Virus record (IMG/VR): IMGVR_UViG_3300028364_000014
Coordinates: 124,001 to 188,000 of that record
DNA from: a virus
Reading direction: 5' to 3' (one strand)
Length of the DNA stretch: 64,000 nt
Part shown: one piece after another, positions 16,613-23,236 of the stretch
Layout: the number at the start of each line of letters is the position of its first letter
Position numbering within the stretch: the first letter of the stretch is position 1
Program-made: the position numbers and the translations under genes
Notes under the pieces: model-generated
Databases searched by the model: none
What the model was told of the DNA's origin: nothing
The model's input: only the letters and a program-made list of their open reading frames with translations

Positions 16613-17278
16613 ATGAACAGACCAATAATTGATTATAATACAACGGATGTTAGAATAATAAAACATAACGCATTACGTGCAGCCCTTAGAGGTGATGATG
16701 CTATGATGAATTGCACTACTTACATTGATACACATGCTGGACCCGGATGCCATAACAACTGTCCAGGTTCTCCGATGATTGCAAGTGACCATTTTAATGA
16801 ATTATTTTTATATGAAAATAATCCCGAAGATTTTAATAAATTAAAAAGAAACATGAAAGCTGGTTGTATTCTTAGAGAAGCCGATGGGTTTAAGTCGTAT
16901 TGCTATTCTGATAAGAAAACGTTCGTTTTCATGGACCCTCCATTCAAATCTATTAGAGATTATTTTAAAGTAGCAAACTATTTGCAGACTGTCCCTGGGA
17001 TAGGTGCTCTTATGCTTATGTATCCTGTTAGTGCCTTTTTTCCTATTGAAGATTTTCATTGTATGTTACAAAGACAAATAGGGGGTGTAAATTTCTTAAT
17101 AAAAAAAGCAAGAGTATCTGAAACGAAATATTATTGTATGTTTTCTTCAGATGTTTCGGTAATACCGGCATGGAAAGACATCCTTGATCATTCTAGTTTA
17201 ATTGACACTTATAGTATGCAAAATCATATTGGGGATTATTTATTTAAAAAAAGGAAACAAAATCAAAGTGGATACTAA
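16613..17278 (+). CDS. rlmJ: RlmJ-like 23S rRNA adenine-N6 methyltransferase
   Basis: 221 residues. It contains TYIDTHAGPG (SAM-binding motif I region), NNCPGSPMIASDHF, an ELFLYENNPEDFNKLKRNM block (motif II acidic residue), EADGF and the catalytic FVFMDPPF (DPPY/F class) followed by YPVSAFF. This order (DTHAGxG, PGSP, ADGF, DPP[YF]) is that of RlmJ, which methylates A2030 of E. coli 23S rRNA. It is shorter than RlmJ (about 280), lacking mainly N-terminal residues. SD AAAGGAAC. Finding it in a phage is unusual; target unproven. Confidence 0.7.
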   Translation: MNRPIIDYNTTDVRIIKHNALRAALRGDDAMMNCTTYIDTHAGPGCHNNCPGSPMIASDHFNELFLYENNPEDFNKLKRNMKAGCILREADGFKSYCYSDKKTFVFMDPPFKSIRDYFKVANYLQTVPGIGALMLMYPVSAFFPIEDFHCMLQRQIGGVNFLIKKARVSETKYYCMFSSDVSVIPAWKDILDHSSLIDTYSMQNHIGDYLFKKRKQNQSGY

Positions 17279-17453
17279 TAAATTAATAAATTTGATTTTA
17301 TATGGAGATGTTCATGAAACCCCTTTAAATATACTTGGTAATTTATATAAAGTCAACACTAGTGTGGTTTTTGATGATGAACAAAATACGAGATTAGCTA
17401 TTGCAGCTACACTAAAAGATCTAATCACTAAAGGAGAACTTAAAATTAGTTAA
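17268..17453 (+). CDS. Small protein, 61 residues
   Basis: I prefer the GTG at 17268, which overlaps the 3' end of the RlmJ-like gene and follows AAAAGGAAAC. Product VDTNKLINLILYGDVHETPL...; helical, possibly a small winged-helix-like domain (a second helix LAIAATLKDLITKGELKI). No family recognised. Confidence 0.5.
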   Translation: MDTNKLINLILYGDVHETPLNILGNLYKVNTSVVFDDEQNTRLAIAATLKDLITKGELKIS

Positions 17454-17457
17454 AATA

Positions 17458-17718
17458 ATGAAAAAATATTCTAAAAGAGTGTGGTTAAATCCAAAAACGT
17501 CACCGTCTACAGGAAGCATTGTTGCGTATAGGGGTCCTGCCCATTGGGTAGACCCTAAAAAAGTACAAATTCCATATACATTTCTTGAAATAGCGGATTG
17601 TCAAGTTAAAGTAAGACTTCATATGACTAAAACCGATTCCCATAGAGATTTTATTAATAAATTAGAAAAACTTGGAAATACGGCTCTTGAATTTGCAGAA
17701 TTTTTAAAAAAAATTTAA
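17458..17718 (+). CDS. Uncharacterised protein, 86 residues
   Basis: Starts 4 nt after the previous stop. Basic N-terminus (MKKYSKRVWLNPKTSPSTGS) then a beta segment and a C-terminal amphipathic helix (FINKLEKLGNTALEFAEFLKKI). No recognised family. Confidence 0.5.
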   Translation: MKKYSKRVWLNPKTSPSTGSIVAYRGPAHWVDPKKVQIPYTFLEIADCQVKVRLHMTKTDSHRDFINKLEKLGNTALEFAEFLKKI

Positions 17719-17790
17719 GAAATAATTAACTAACTTCCTTATAATAATGAGACGAGTTTATTAATTTTCTTGTATTATAAAAAATTAAAT

Positions 17791-17856
17791 GTAAAGACCG
17801 AATTTCTATGGCTTATCAATTGGTGAAAATACCATGGATGATAAACTTGTCTTTAC
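17791..17856 (+). ncRNA. Three-helix RNA motif, copy 3
   Basis: Perfect 8-bp P1 (GTAAAGAC/GTCTTTAC), CGAA, P2 (CTATGG/CCATGG), TTATCA, P3 (GGT/ACC) and ATAAACTT. TTATC could alternatively pair with GATAA downstream, a possible pseudoknot. It stands in tandem with copy 4, 5 nt apart, upstream of tRNA-Thr. Confidence 0.7.
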
Positions 17857-17861
17857 AAACG

Positions 17862-17924
17862 CAAGGACCGAAGCATCTGGTTCATCCTTTTAAGATAATA
17901 CACCAGAAGCACCACTTGTCCTTG
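17862..17924 (+). ncRNA. Three-helix RNA motif, copy 4
   Basis: Perfect 7-bp P1 (CAAGGAC/GTCCTTG), CGAAGCA, P2 (TCTGGT/ACCAGA), TTCATC, a small P3 (CTT/AAG), AGCACCACTT. P1 and P2 sequences differ from copy 3 while pairing is kept, which is covariation within one genome. tRNA-Thr begins 5 nt downstream. Confidence 0.7.
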
Positions 17925-17928
17925 TTAT

Positions 17929-18000
17929 GCCTATATAGCTGAGATGGTTTAGCACAGCCCTTGTAAGGCTGAGACGTGGGATCGTGACCTACTATAGGCT
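17929..18000 (+). tRNA. tRNA-Thr (UGU), altered T-loop
   Basis: Acceptor GCCTATA/TATAGGC, anticodon arm CAGCC-CTTGTAA-GGCTG (anticodon TGT), T-stem GTGGG/CCTAC. The T-loop is ATCGTGA instead of TTCRANN, so the usual T54-A58 pair is swapped to A54-T58. No encoded CCA. Confidence 0.85.
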
Positions 18001-18032
18001 CAAATATTAAATTTAAAAAAAGGAATTAACTT

Positions 18033-18224
18033 ATGCTTTTTAAAGCACACTTTAAGAAAAGAGATTACTGGACAGTAATGTGTCCTGAGTGCCAATGTTC
18101 TATAGATACTTATAAAGACCCTGAGAACTGTAAGTTTGTTAAATGTAGTTCTTGTGGTCAAATTTACAACTTAGAAAATCCTGCAAAAACAATATTAAAA
18201 ATAGACAATAATAATAATAACTAA
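18033..18224 (+). CDS. Small zinc-ribbon protein
   Basis: 63 residues with CPECQC near residue 18 and CSSCGQIY near residue 38, two CxxC knuckles typical of a zinc ribbon. The tail is Asn-rich (DNNNNN). SD AAAAGGAATTAA. Function not evident; a nucleic-acid or protein-binding role is usual for such folds. Confidence 0.65.
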   Translation: MLFKAHFKKRDYWTVMCPECQCSIDTYKDPENCKFVKCSSCGQIYNLENPAKTILKIDNNNNN

Positions 18225-18291
18225 CATACTATAAGGTCTTTACTTTCTTGCACTTATAGTTTCTATTAATAACAGCTAAGGAGAATGAAAA

Positions 18292-18486
18292 ATGAAAAAG
18301 TTCACATGGTGGTCACCAGGAGGAGCTACAGCCAAACTTACTGAAAAAGAAAAAATATGGTTAAAAGAGCACCCAGATTGGGAAATAAAATGGACAGCCT
18401 TTTATAGATGTAATTTTTTAAATAACTTGGAAGTGAGACGTTACGATAAGTATATGACTAGTAAAGGGTATATCAAGACAAATTAA
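18292..18486 (+). CDS. Uncharacterised protein, 64 residues
   Basis: Strong SD (TAAGGAGAATG). Trp/Tyr-rich sequence MKKFTWWSPGGATAKLTEKE... without a recognised family. Confidence 0.55.
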   Translation: MKKFTWWSPGGATAKLTEKEKIWLKEHPDWEIKWTAFYRCNFLNNLEVRRYDKYMTSKGYIKTN

Positions 18487-18661
18487 TATTCTAATAAACT
18501 AACCTATTAATAAGTAAGCACAAATAATTTAATTGGTACATATTAGCAAATATTAAAGGGATAACAGATTATACATAACTTTTTAAATAGTTAAGAATAA
18601 ATAAGATTATTTTAAGGGGAGCAGATGAAAACTTGCTTCCCTTCTTATTTTAATAAATTAT

Positions 18662-18731
18662 TCTCTATAGTGAAATTGGCATCACGTGTGGCTGTTAACC
18701 ACAAATTTCTGGTTCAAATCCAGATAGAGGA
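18662..18731 (+). tRNA. tRNA-Asn (GUU), copy 1
   Basis: Acceptor TCTCTAT/ATAGAGG (U1-G72 wobble), short D-arm TGA/TCA, anticodon arm TGTGG-CTGTTAA-CCACA (GTT), T-arm CTGG-TTCAAAT-CCAG. Small overall (70 nt). No CCA encoded. Confidence 0.88.
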
Positions 18732-18768
18732 GCAAGTAAAGTGTCTTTTAAATAAAAGGATAAATAAG

Positions 18769-18951
18769 ATGAATTTTGAAGCATTAAAACAAGTTATTAC
18801 CTATATAGCTAAAATAACCTGTGTTATTATTGCTATTCCCTTTGTAATTATAATTATTGTTTTAGGATTACTTATGAGTGCGGTAAGTATTACCATTGAA
18901 GCTGGTCAGGAAATAATTAGAGAAATTAAAATTATTATAGAAGACATGTAA
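18769..18951 (+). CDS. Single-pass membrane protein, 60 residues
   Basis: ATG at 18769 is preceded by AAAAGGATAAATAAG; longer readings run back through the tRNA and are excluded. Residues 13-37 form one very hydrophobic helix (IAKITCVIIAIPFVIIIIVL), followed by an amphipathic helix. Possible membrane effector or holin-like peptide, but nothing specific supports that. Confidence 0.55.
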   Translation: MNFEALKQVITYIAKITCVIIAIPFVIIIIVLGLLMSAVSITIEAGQEIIREIKIIIEDM

Positions 18952-18961
18952 AAAATTTAAC

Positions 18962-19033
18962 GCGAGTATAACTCAATTGGTAGAGTGTTGGTTTTCCAAA
19001 TCAATGATCTTGGTTCGAATCCAGGGACTCGCT
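18962..19033 (+). tRNA. tRNA-Gly (UCC)
   Basis: Acceptor GCGAGTA/GACTCGC with one mismatch at 7-66, D-arm ACTC/GAGT, anticodon arm TTGGT-TTTCCAA-ATCAA (TCC), T-loop TTCGAAT, discriminator T. G1-C72, C2-G71 and U73 are standard Gly identity elements. Confidence 0.88.
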
Positions 19034-19101
19034 CAAAGAGTATAAAGGTTTAATAAAAACCCTCTTGAATTCAATAAAAATGATAATAAGGAGTATTAAA
19101 A

Positions 19102-19449
19102 ATGGTGAACGACGTAAAACAATTTGAAGGAAAAACAGTAAGGGAGCTTAATGATGAGCAGCTTACATCAATAGAGCTTTTGGAAAATGAAGATCGTATT
19201 AAAAACAGTGTTCTTGACCCTAAGTGGCTACATTATGAAACCAGAAAGGATCTTGGGGTACTCTCAGACTTTAAAAACAATCAAGTACTTTGTTTCGAAA
19301 ACGATGAACTTGTTACCGCATTTATTTGTGATGGGCTTCGCTATGCCAGCTTCGATGATAAACTTAATGTAGCGAAGGCTAAAGGGAGTAAAACTACCCA
19401 TGAATATCATTTTGAAAGTGGTGAATACAAGGAGAGTACTATTAAGTAA
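19102..19449 (+). CDS. Uncharacterised protein, 115 residues
   Basis: SD AAGGAG 8 nt before ATG. Acidic alpha/beta protein (VRELNDEQLTSIELLENEDR). Not recognised. tRNA-Pro starts 8 nt after its stop. Confidence 0.55.
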   Translation: MVNDVKQFEGKTVRELNDEQLTSIELLENEDRIKNSVLDPKWLHYETRKDLGVLSDFKNNQVLCFENDELVTAFICDGLRYASFDDKLNVAKAKGSKTTHEYHFESGEYKESTIK

Positions 19450-19457
19450 ATGAAGTA

Positions 19458-19531
19458 CGGGCGGTGACCAAGTCTGGTATGGTACTGGCTTTGGATGCCA
19501 GGAATCGGAGGTTCAAATCCTCTTCGCCCGA
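19458..19531 (+). tRNA. tRNA-Pro (UGG), copy 1
   Basis: Acceptor CGGGCGG/TCGCCCG, anticodon arm CTGGC-TTTGGAT-GCCAG (TGG), T-arm GGAGG-TTCAAAT-CCTCT. No CCA encoded. Confidence 0.9.
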
Positions 19532-19540
19532 ATTTTTATT

Positions 19541-19657
19541 AGTATGGTCTTTAGTCCGTAAAACCCAATGTCTTTAGCTCGGGCTACCTCGATGAATCAG
19601 AAATCTTTAAGCGCGATCTTTTAGAATCCCAATCCTTTAGGTTTGGGAGTATGTCAA
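19541..19657 (+). mobile_element. Solo IS200/IS605-type right end (orphan omega-RNA-like sequence)
   Basis: A run of small palindromes with TCTTTAG/CTTTAG blocks, the phrase GATGAATCAGAAATC and the terminal hairpin AATCCCAATCCTTTAGGTTTGGGAG followed by TATGTCAA match the layout of TnpB-associated right ends, where the omega RNA ends and the guide begins. There is no tnpA or tnpB beside it. The sequence after the end is the tRNA-Gly-like gene at 19662. Likely the relic of an excised or decayed element. Recognition is from memory of such ends. Confidence 0.55.
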
Positions 19658-19661
19658 ATTA

Positions 19662-19736
19662 GCAGAAGTAATTCAATTGGTAGAAAATTATCCACCAAGA
19701 TAATAAATGCAAGTTCAATCCTTGTCTTCTGCTCCA
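19662..19736 (+). tRNA. tRNA-Gly-like with 6-nt anticodon loop (ACC), CCA encoded
   Basis: Perfect acceptor GCAGAAG/CTTCTGC, discriminator T and encoded CCA; D-arm TTC/GAA; T-arm GCAAG-TTCAATC-CTTGT. The anticodon stem ATTATC/GATAAT closes a six-base loop CACCAA, so U33 is missing (or the loop is eight bases if one pair opens). G1-C72, C2-G71, U73 fit Gly identity. Its near-twin is at 31159. Decoding ability is doubtful. Confidence 0.6.
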
Positions 19737-19867
19737 TTTATGCGGTAATCGTAAAAGGCGATCACTTATCTTCAACGGTTTGTATTGACGATATCTATAC
19801 ATATATTTCTGTTATGAATGATAGAGAAAGAAAAAAAGTGAAATTCTTTACTACTGCCCATAAAATG

Positions 19868-19938
19868 CGAGTATAGTTCACTTTGGTAGAGCAATAGCCT
19901 TCCAAGCTATGTGCCAAGGTTCGACTCCTACTTCCCAC
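19868..19938 (+). pseudogene. Decayed tRNA-Gly (UCC)
   Basis: D-arm and anticodon arm are intact (ATAGC-CTTCCAA-GCTAT, anticodon TCC), but the T-stem (CAAGG/CCTAC) and the acceptor stem (GCGAGTA against TTCCCAC) no longer pair. The 5' half matches the tRNA-Gly at 18962, suggesting a duplicated copy that has lost its 3' half. Confidence 0.55.
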
Positions 19939-19981
19939 ACACGCCCCCCTAATCCAGGCAAACGACTATAAAGGAATTATT

Positions 19982-20209
19982 ATGGCAAGTTTAGAAGAAA
20001 TTGAAAATACTTTAAATCTCATACGCATGATTTGGAGAGAACAGCCTCAACTTAGATTATGCCAGTTATTAAATAATACAGCACGCCTGTATAAATGGAA
20101 AGATACGGGTCTTTTTTACATATCAGACAAAGAATTAAGAGAAGGTCTACAACAGTATCTTAAAGATATGTTAAAAATGGATCTAAAACAACGCGGCAAA
20201 AGTAATTAA
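19982..20209 (+). CDS. Small phage protein, 75 residues
   Basis: SD AAAGGAATTATT. Starts MASLEEIENTLNLIRMIWRE and contains PQLRLCQLLNNTA, a pattern (I-W-x-x-x-P-x-L-R-L) common in small phage proteins of unknown function. No catalytic motif. Confidence 0.6.
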   Translation: MASLEEIENTLNLIRMIWREQPQLRLCQLLNNTARLYKWKDTGLFYISDKELREGLQQYLKDMLKMDLKQRGKSN

Positions 20210-20210
20210 C

Positions 20211-20402
20211 ATGAGTATTATGTGTACTATGGGCTTTCATGATTGGAAAATTATTGAAATACCAAAATGGTTGATAAAAATTGAGAGAGTAAGTGTTGTC
20301 CCTTATATGCGTGCTTGTAAAAGACCCGGGTGTACGGCTAAACAAAAACAAAAAAGTACAGGACCGAACAAAGGTCAATGGTATAATATAGCAGAGGTTT
20401 AG
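20211..20402 (+). CDS. Small Cys-containing phage protein, 63 residues
   Basis: Starts one base after the previous stop. GFHDWKIIE and ACKRPGCTAKQ recall small phage proteins with one CxxxxC site; basic. Function unknown. Confidence 0.55.
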   Translation: MSIMCTMGFHDWKIIEIPKWLIKIERVSVVPYMRACKRPGCTAKQKQKSTGPNKGQWYNIAEV

Positions 20403-20403
20403 A

Positions 20404-20739
20404 ATGATTGAAATAGTTTATACAGATAATGGTAAAGTAGTACCAGATGAGCAACTTGAAAAATGGAGTGAACAAGTAATAAAAGAACATAAAAATTTTG
20501 GTTACTTAAACATTGAAGTTGGTTCCTCAATTATGGTAGATATGATAAGAGTGCTTATTGTAAGAGAAAAATTGAAACCAGAAGAAGTTACTTTTTTTAA
20601 TAGAAACAAAGAGGAACCTATAAAAATAAATAGTGCTGGAAGATTATCAGATTGGCCAAGTAATTTTTGTAGTAAAGGAAATGAACTTCTTTATGAACTA
20701 ATAACAGCCTGTTCCAAAAGTAAAAAAAGAAGTATCTAA
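20404..20739 (+). CDS. Uncharacterised protein, 111 residues
   Basis: SD AGAGG, next to the previous stop. The stretch INSAGRLSDWPSNFCSKGNE resembles the C-terminal tail of some large AAA/ABC-type ATPases (pattern G-R-L-x-D-W-P), but no P-loop is present, so it may be a detached domain. The similarity is weak. Confidence 0.45.
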   Translation: MIEIVYTDNGKVVPDEQLEKWSEQVIKEHKNFGYLNIEVGSSIMVDMIRVLIVREKLKPEEVTFFNRNKEEPIKINSAGRLSDWPSNFCSKGNELLYELITACSKSKKRSI

Positions 20740-20793
20740 AAATAATTTATATTAATACAAGGATAGTGGTGCTTGAACTAAAATTAAATAACA

Positions 20794-20867
20794 CGCTGCA
20801 TGGCGAAATCTGATATCGCACTCCGTTTGGGGCGGATGGATTGCTGGTTTGAATCCAGCTACGGCGA
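20794..20867 (+). tRNA. tRNA-Pro-like (UGG), copy 2
   Basis: Acceptor CGCTGCA/TACGGCG with one C-A mismatch, D-arm GCGA/TCGC, anticodon loop TTTGGGG (TGG) on a four-pair stem, good T-arm GCTGG-TTTGAAT-CCAGC. Mild decay or relaxed structure. No CCA encoded. Confidence 0.65.
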
Positions 20868-20891
20868 CAAGAGCTAAGAGGTATTAAAAAC

Positions 20892-21122
20892 ATGTTTACT
20901 GGAAGTGATGCAAGGTACATGGCAGAACAAAATCATAGTAGATTACAAGAAATTATTATAATGGTTGAAAAAACTGCTTTAAAGGGAGAACTTACATTAG
21001 TTATACATAATGAACCGATAGATCCTACACTAGTTAATATGTTACGAGGATTAAATTATAGAGTAACTTGTGAGGTTAATACGCATGAAAACACTATACA
21101 TAAATTAATTATCGAATGGTAA
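20892..21122 (+). CDS. Uncharacterised protein, 76 residues
   Basis: SD AGAGG. Alpha/beta fold likely (MVEKTALKGELTLVIHNEPI, LRGLNYRVTCEV). Its stop codon lies within the P1 helix of the long structured RNA that follows. Family unknown. Confidence 0.5.
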   Translation: MFTGSDARYMAEQNHSRLQEIIIMVEKTALKGELTLVIHNEPIDPTLVNMLRGLNYRVTCEVNTHENTIHKLIIEW

Positions 21123-21345
21123 AATAACAGGAAGTTGGCTTAAAGGCAGCCACTTATAATGAGTGAGGCGAAGACCTACTGCTAGTTCATTTGCTTGACA
21201 GGCTTGGTATCGGTTATTAATGTTAAGGTCTGGGCAAACCATGGTGTCCAATAGCGTAGGAGATATCTCGGTAAAGTAACGAAGCACCCCAGAAATGGTA
21301 AGGCGGGTTTCCTCTTTGGCGTAGCAGCACACTATTATTTTATCA
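21117..21345 (+). ncRNA. Long structured RNA, family member A
   Basis: 5' and 3' ends pair as a long P1 (TGGTAAAATAACAG with CTATTATTTTATCA, one C-A mismatch and one G-U). The 5' block GGAAGTTGGCTTAAAGGCAG and the 3' block CTCTTTGGCGTAGCAGCAC are shared with member B at 28108. CTGCTA near 21180 can pair with TAGCAG in the 3' block. No ORF of note. It ends 4 nt before tRNA-Glu. Part of the 5' block resembles helix 43 of 23S rRNA. Rfam class not identified. Confidence 0.6.
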
Positions 21346-21349
21346 TTTT

Positions 21350-21422
21350 GGAGCCATCGTCTAATGGCTAGGACGTATCCCTTTCAAGGATAAAATGTTG
21401 AGTTCAATTCTCACTGGCTTCA
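21350..21422 (+). tRNA. tRNA-Glu (UUC)
   Basis: Acceptor GGAGCCA/TGGCTTC, D-arm typical of Glu (GTCTAATGGCTAGGAC), anticodon arm TATCC-CTTTCAA-GGATA (TTC). T-stem weaker at its ends. No CCA encoded. Confidence 0.85.
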
Positions 21423-21435
21423 TAAATAACTATAT

Positions 21436-21506
21436 TGCGGAATAGAGTAGTGGTTACTCGTAGGACTCATATTCCTAACACGGAGGTTCGAATCCTCCTT
21501 CCGCTA
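21436..21506 (+). tRNA. Initiator-like tRNA-Met (CAU)
   Basis: Anticodon arm TAGGA-CTCATAT-TCCTA gives CAT. Position 1-72 is a T-T mismatch above GCGGAA/TTCCGC, and the D-stem GAG/CTC has an A11-T24 pair; both are hallmarks of bacterial initiator tRNA. T-arm GGAGG-TTCGAAT-CCTCC. The three G-C pairs of a classic initiator anticodon stem are only partly present (GGA/TCC). Confidence 0.75.
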
Positions 21507-21628
21507 ATAGCTACTTACCAAGTAGCTCTATTAATCCTTGAGCACTGACGTTATGGTAGTCAGTTAGTAAAAAAAATCATACTCGAAAAGGTATGCACGT
21601 GTTTATATGGTTTGGAACACAAACATAT

Positions 21629-21762
21629 GAAGATTGTAGCTCAACTGGTTAGAGCGGCTGACCCAAAAATCTTTTTGCATCCACTTGTCACCCATCTATG
21701 ACCGAAGTAAAAAGTTTATCATACTTCAGCGAGTTGAGGGTTCAAATCCCTCCAATCTTCCA
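21629..21762 (+). tRNA. tRNA interrupted in the anticodon loop by a permuted RNA motif
   Basis: An eight-pair acceptor (GAAGATTG/CAATCTTC), D-arm GCTC/GAGC, anticodon stem GCTGA (21657-21661) with TCAGC (21726-21730) and T-arm GAGGG-TTCAAAT-CCCTC are intact. The anticodon loop is 64 nt instead of 7. The insert has the conserved parts of the three-helix motif in circularly permuted order (see 21671-21721). It does not have a group I core. The amino acid cannot be assigned. The insert may be removed or the RNA may be a tRNA-scaffolded structure. Confidence 0.75.
21671..21721 (+). ncRNA. Three-helix RNA motif, circularly permuted copy inside tRNA
   Basis: Order on the strand: P2' CTTTTT, GCATCC, ACTT, P1 closed as a hairpin (GTCA/TGAC with 8-nt loop), CGAAG, P2 AAAAAG, TTTATCA. 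In the other copies P1 is open and the P3 end is closed; here P3 is replaced by the anticodon stem of the host tRNA. All conserved single-stranded blocks (CGAAG, TTATCA, ACTT) are present. Confidence 0.7.
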
Positions 21763-21844
21763 AGTAAACCCTCTAATTTTCTAAGTAAAAAAAAATTAAA
21801 AACATTAAAGGTTCAAAACTTTTAGGCACTAAAGGAGATATTTT

Positions 21845-22066
21845 ATGCTTTCATTTAAAGAACTAAAACAGTTGAAAATAAAAACTGATTTTTTAAATAG
21901 ACAAGTGAAGAAATTTTTTCTTTCTTTAAGTGGCAGTTGTGAATATAGAAAATTAAAACATCACGATAGTGGGGATTGGTACAAATGTACACATAAAAAT
22001 TATCACTTAGCAAAATATAGAGACATAACTCCTTGTGATGAAAAAGAATGTCCTAAATTAAATTAA
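21845..22066 (+). CDS. Small Cys/His protein, 73 residues
   Basis: Excellent SD (AAAGGAGATATTTT). C-terminal half has CEYRKLKHHDSGDWYKCTHKN and CDEKECPKLN, a likely metal-binding arrangement. Unknown family. Confidence 0.6.
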   Translation: MLSFKELKQLKIKTDFLNRQVKKFFLSLSGSCEYRKLKHHDSGDWYKCTHKNYHLAKYRDITPCDEKECPKLN

Positions 22067-22341
22067 AGATAATAATGCAGTCAGAACTCTACTTTTCAAC
22101 ATAGATCCCAAACTGTATATTAATAGGTATGGATTAGCAGATGATTCATATCAAAATCAAGTATCATGGTCGACTTATTTTTAATGAGTTGAAATTAAAA
22201 TTTGATGAACAACTTTATGGAGCACACCCGTATAGCTCAGCCAGGTGGGGGCCATCCAATCACAACGGGTAGTCAAAGGATAACTGGAATGGTTATCTAT
22301 AAGTAAACCCTAGCCAGTACTAAACTACTCAGTGTTGGCAC
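22067..22341 (+). other. Intergenic stretch with possible 43-residue ORF and tRNA relic
   Basis: An ATG frame at 22141-22272 encodes a 43-residue peptide without a good SD. Overlapping it, ACCCGTATAGCTCAGCCAGGT resembles the 5' half of a tRNA, with ACGGGT downstream able to pair to ACCCGT, but no T-arm follows. The stretch to 22341 contains GATAAC/GTTATC as a hairpin. I cannot decide between a small gene and RNA relic. Confidence 0.3.
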
Positions 22342-22632
22342 ATGAAAAATATAAAATTACCAGTAAATTATAATGAACTCCACTATAAAGATAGACGTAT
22401 TGTACGTGAAGAGTATATTAAATTACAAGACGGTAAATGCTTTCACTGTAGTGTCTCATTAGATAAGAAGCCCAATTTAAGTGTAAGAAAATTATCAGTA
22501 AATAAAAACCTTTTCCCAAAAGGATTCTTTGATTATCCAATACATTTACATCATAATCACGATACTGGAATGACTATAGGGGCTGTTCATTGTTATTGTA
22601 ATGCAGTATTGTGGCAGTACTACCATAAATAA
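22342..22632 (+). CDS. HNH endonuclease (endonuclease VII-like)
   Basis: 96 residues. CFHCSVSL and LHHNHDTGMTIGAVHCYCNA match the recombination endonuclease VII / HNH pattern (zinc Cys pairs around H-H-N-H-D-x-T-G). Such small nucleases resolve branched DNA or act as homing enzymes. No SD is apparent before the ATG. Confidence 0.75.
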   Translation: MKNIKLPVNYNELHYKDRRIVREEYIKLQDGKCFHCSVSLDKKPNLSVRKLSVNKNLFPKGFFDYPIHLHHNHDTGMTIGAVHCYCNAVLWQYYHK

Positions 22633-22644
22633 AGAGGACTACTT

Positions 22645-22908
22645 ATGGAAAAACTTAGAACTAAATCGACTTTCATAAAAGATAAATTTTATGTTAGATT
22701 ACTAGAAGACGATTATGTAATAAACGAAATGGCATGCAAAGATAAAGTTGATATTACTTGGTGTTGTAACTATATGCTGCGATGGTTTGATAAGTTGGAT
22801 GGTAGTTCTAAAATGGCTTCAGCATCTAGGTCTCGTTGGTATAAGAATAAATATAAACCTACTGGAAAAATTTGGCACGAGAAAGATTTAAGAAGGGAAA
22901 ATATATGA
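22645..22908 (+). CDS. Uncharacterised protein, 87 residues
   Basis: SD AGAGGAC. Basic, Trp-rich C-terminus (SRWYKNKYKPTGKIWHEKDL). Its stop overlaps the next start (ATGA), implying coupling. No family. Confidence 0.5.
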   Translation: MEKLRTKSTFIKDKFYVRLLEDDYVINEMACKDKVDITWCCNYMLRWFDKLDGSSKMASASRSRWYKNKYKPTGKIWHEKDLRRENI

Positions 22909-23225
22909 AAAAAGATGGTGGAAATATAAAAAATTGGCAGTTACATAATCTTACATACAAAGACGACTCTTTAAAACAATTAAAAGAGATGTATCCTGAA
23001 GCAGTTACTAAACCAAACCCAATGATAGTAACTGGCACTGTAGTTAATGAACCTACTGGTAGATGGAAACCTGGAAATCACTTTAGATCTTCTATGATTG
23101 TAAAGATAAATCGAAAAAATAACACTATTGAAACTTTAAATACAATTTACCATTTTGATCCTGAAACTGAAGGGCAAGACACTATACCTGACTTAGGTAA
23201 TGGGGTACTTGGTATATTTTATTAA
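22905..23225 (+). CDS. Uncharacterised protein, 106 residues
   Basis: The ATG at 22905 overlaps the previous stop and has AGAAGGGAAAA upstream; a longer reading from 22872 lies inside the previous gene and is not preferred. Beta-rich (MIVTGTVVNEPTGRWKPGN, SSMIVKINRKNNTIETLN). Unknown family. Confidence 0.5.
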   Translation: MKKDGGNIKNWQLHNLTYKDDSLKQLKEMYPEAVTKPNPMIVTGTVVNEPTGRWKPGNHFRSSMIVKINRKNNTIETLNTIYHFDPETEGQDTIPDLGNGVLGIFY

Positions 23226-23236
23226 GGAAATATTAA

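Noticed and set aside
19737-19876. Reading frame ending HLSSTVCIDDIYTYISVMND... up to base 19876
   Set aside because: No ATG/GTG/TTG start or SD after the tRNA-like gene, and its 3' end runs into the decayed tRNA-Gly; probably a relic.
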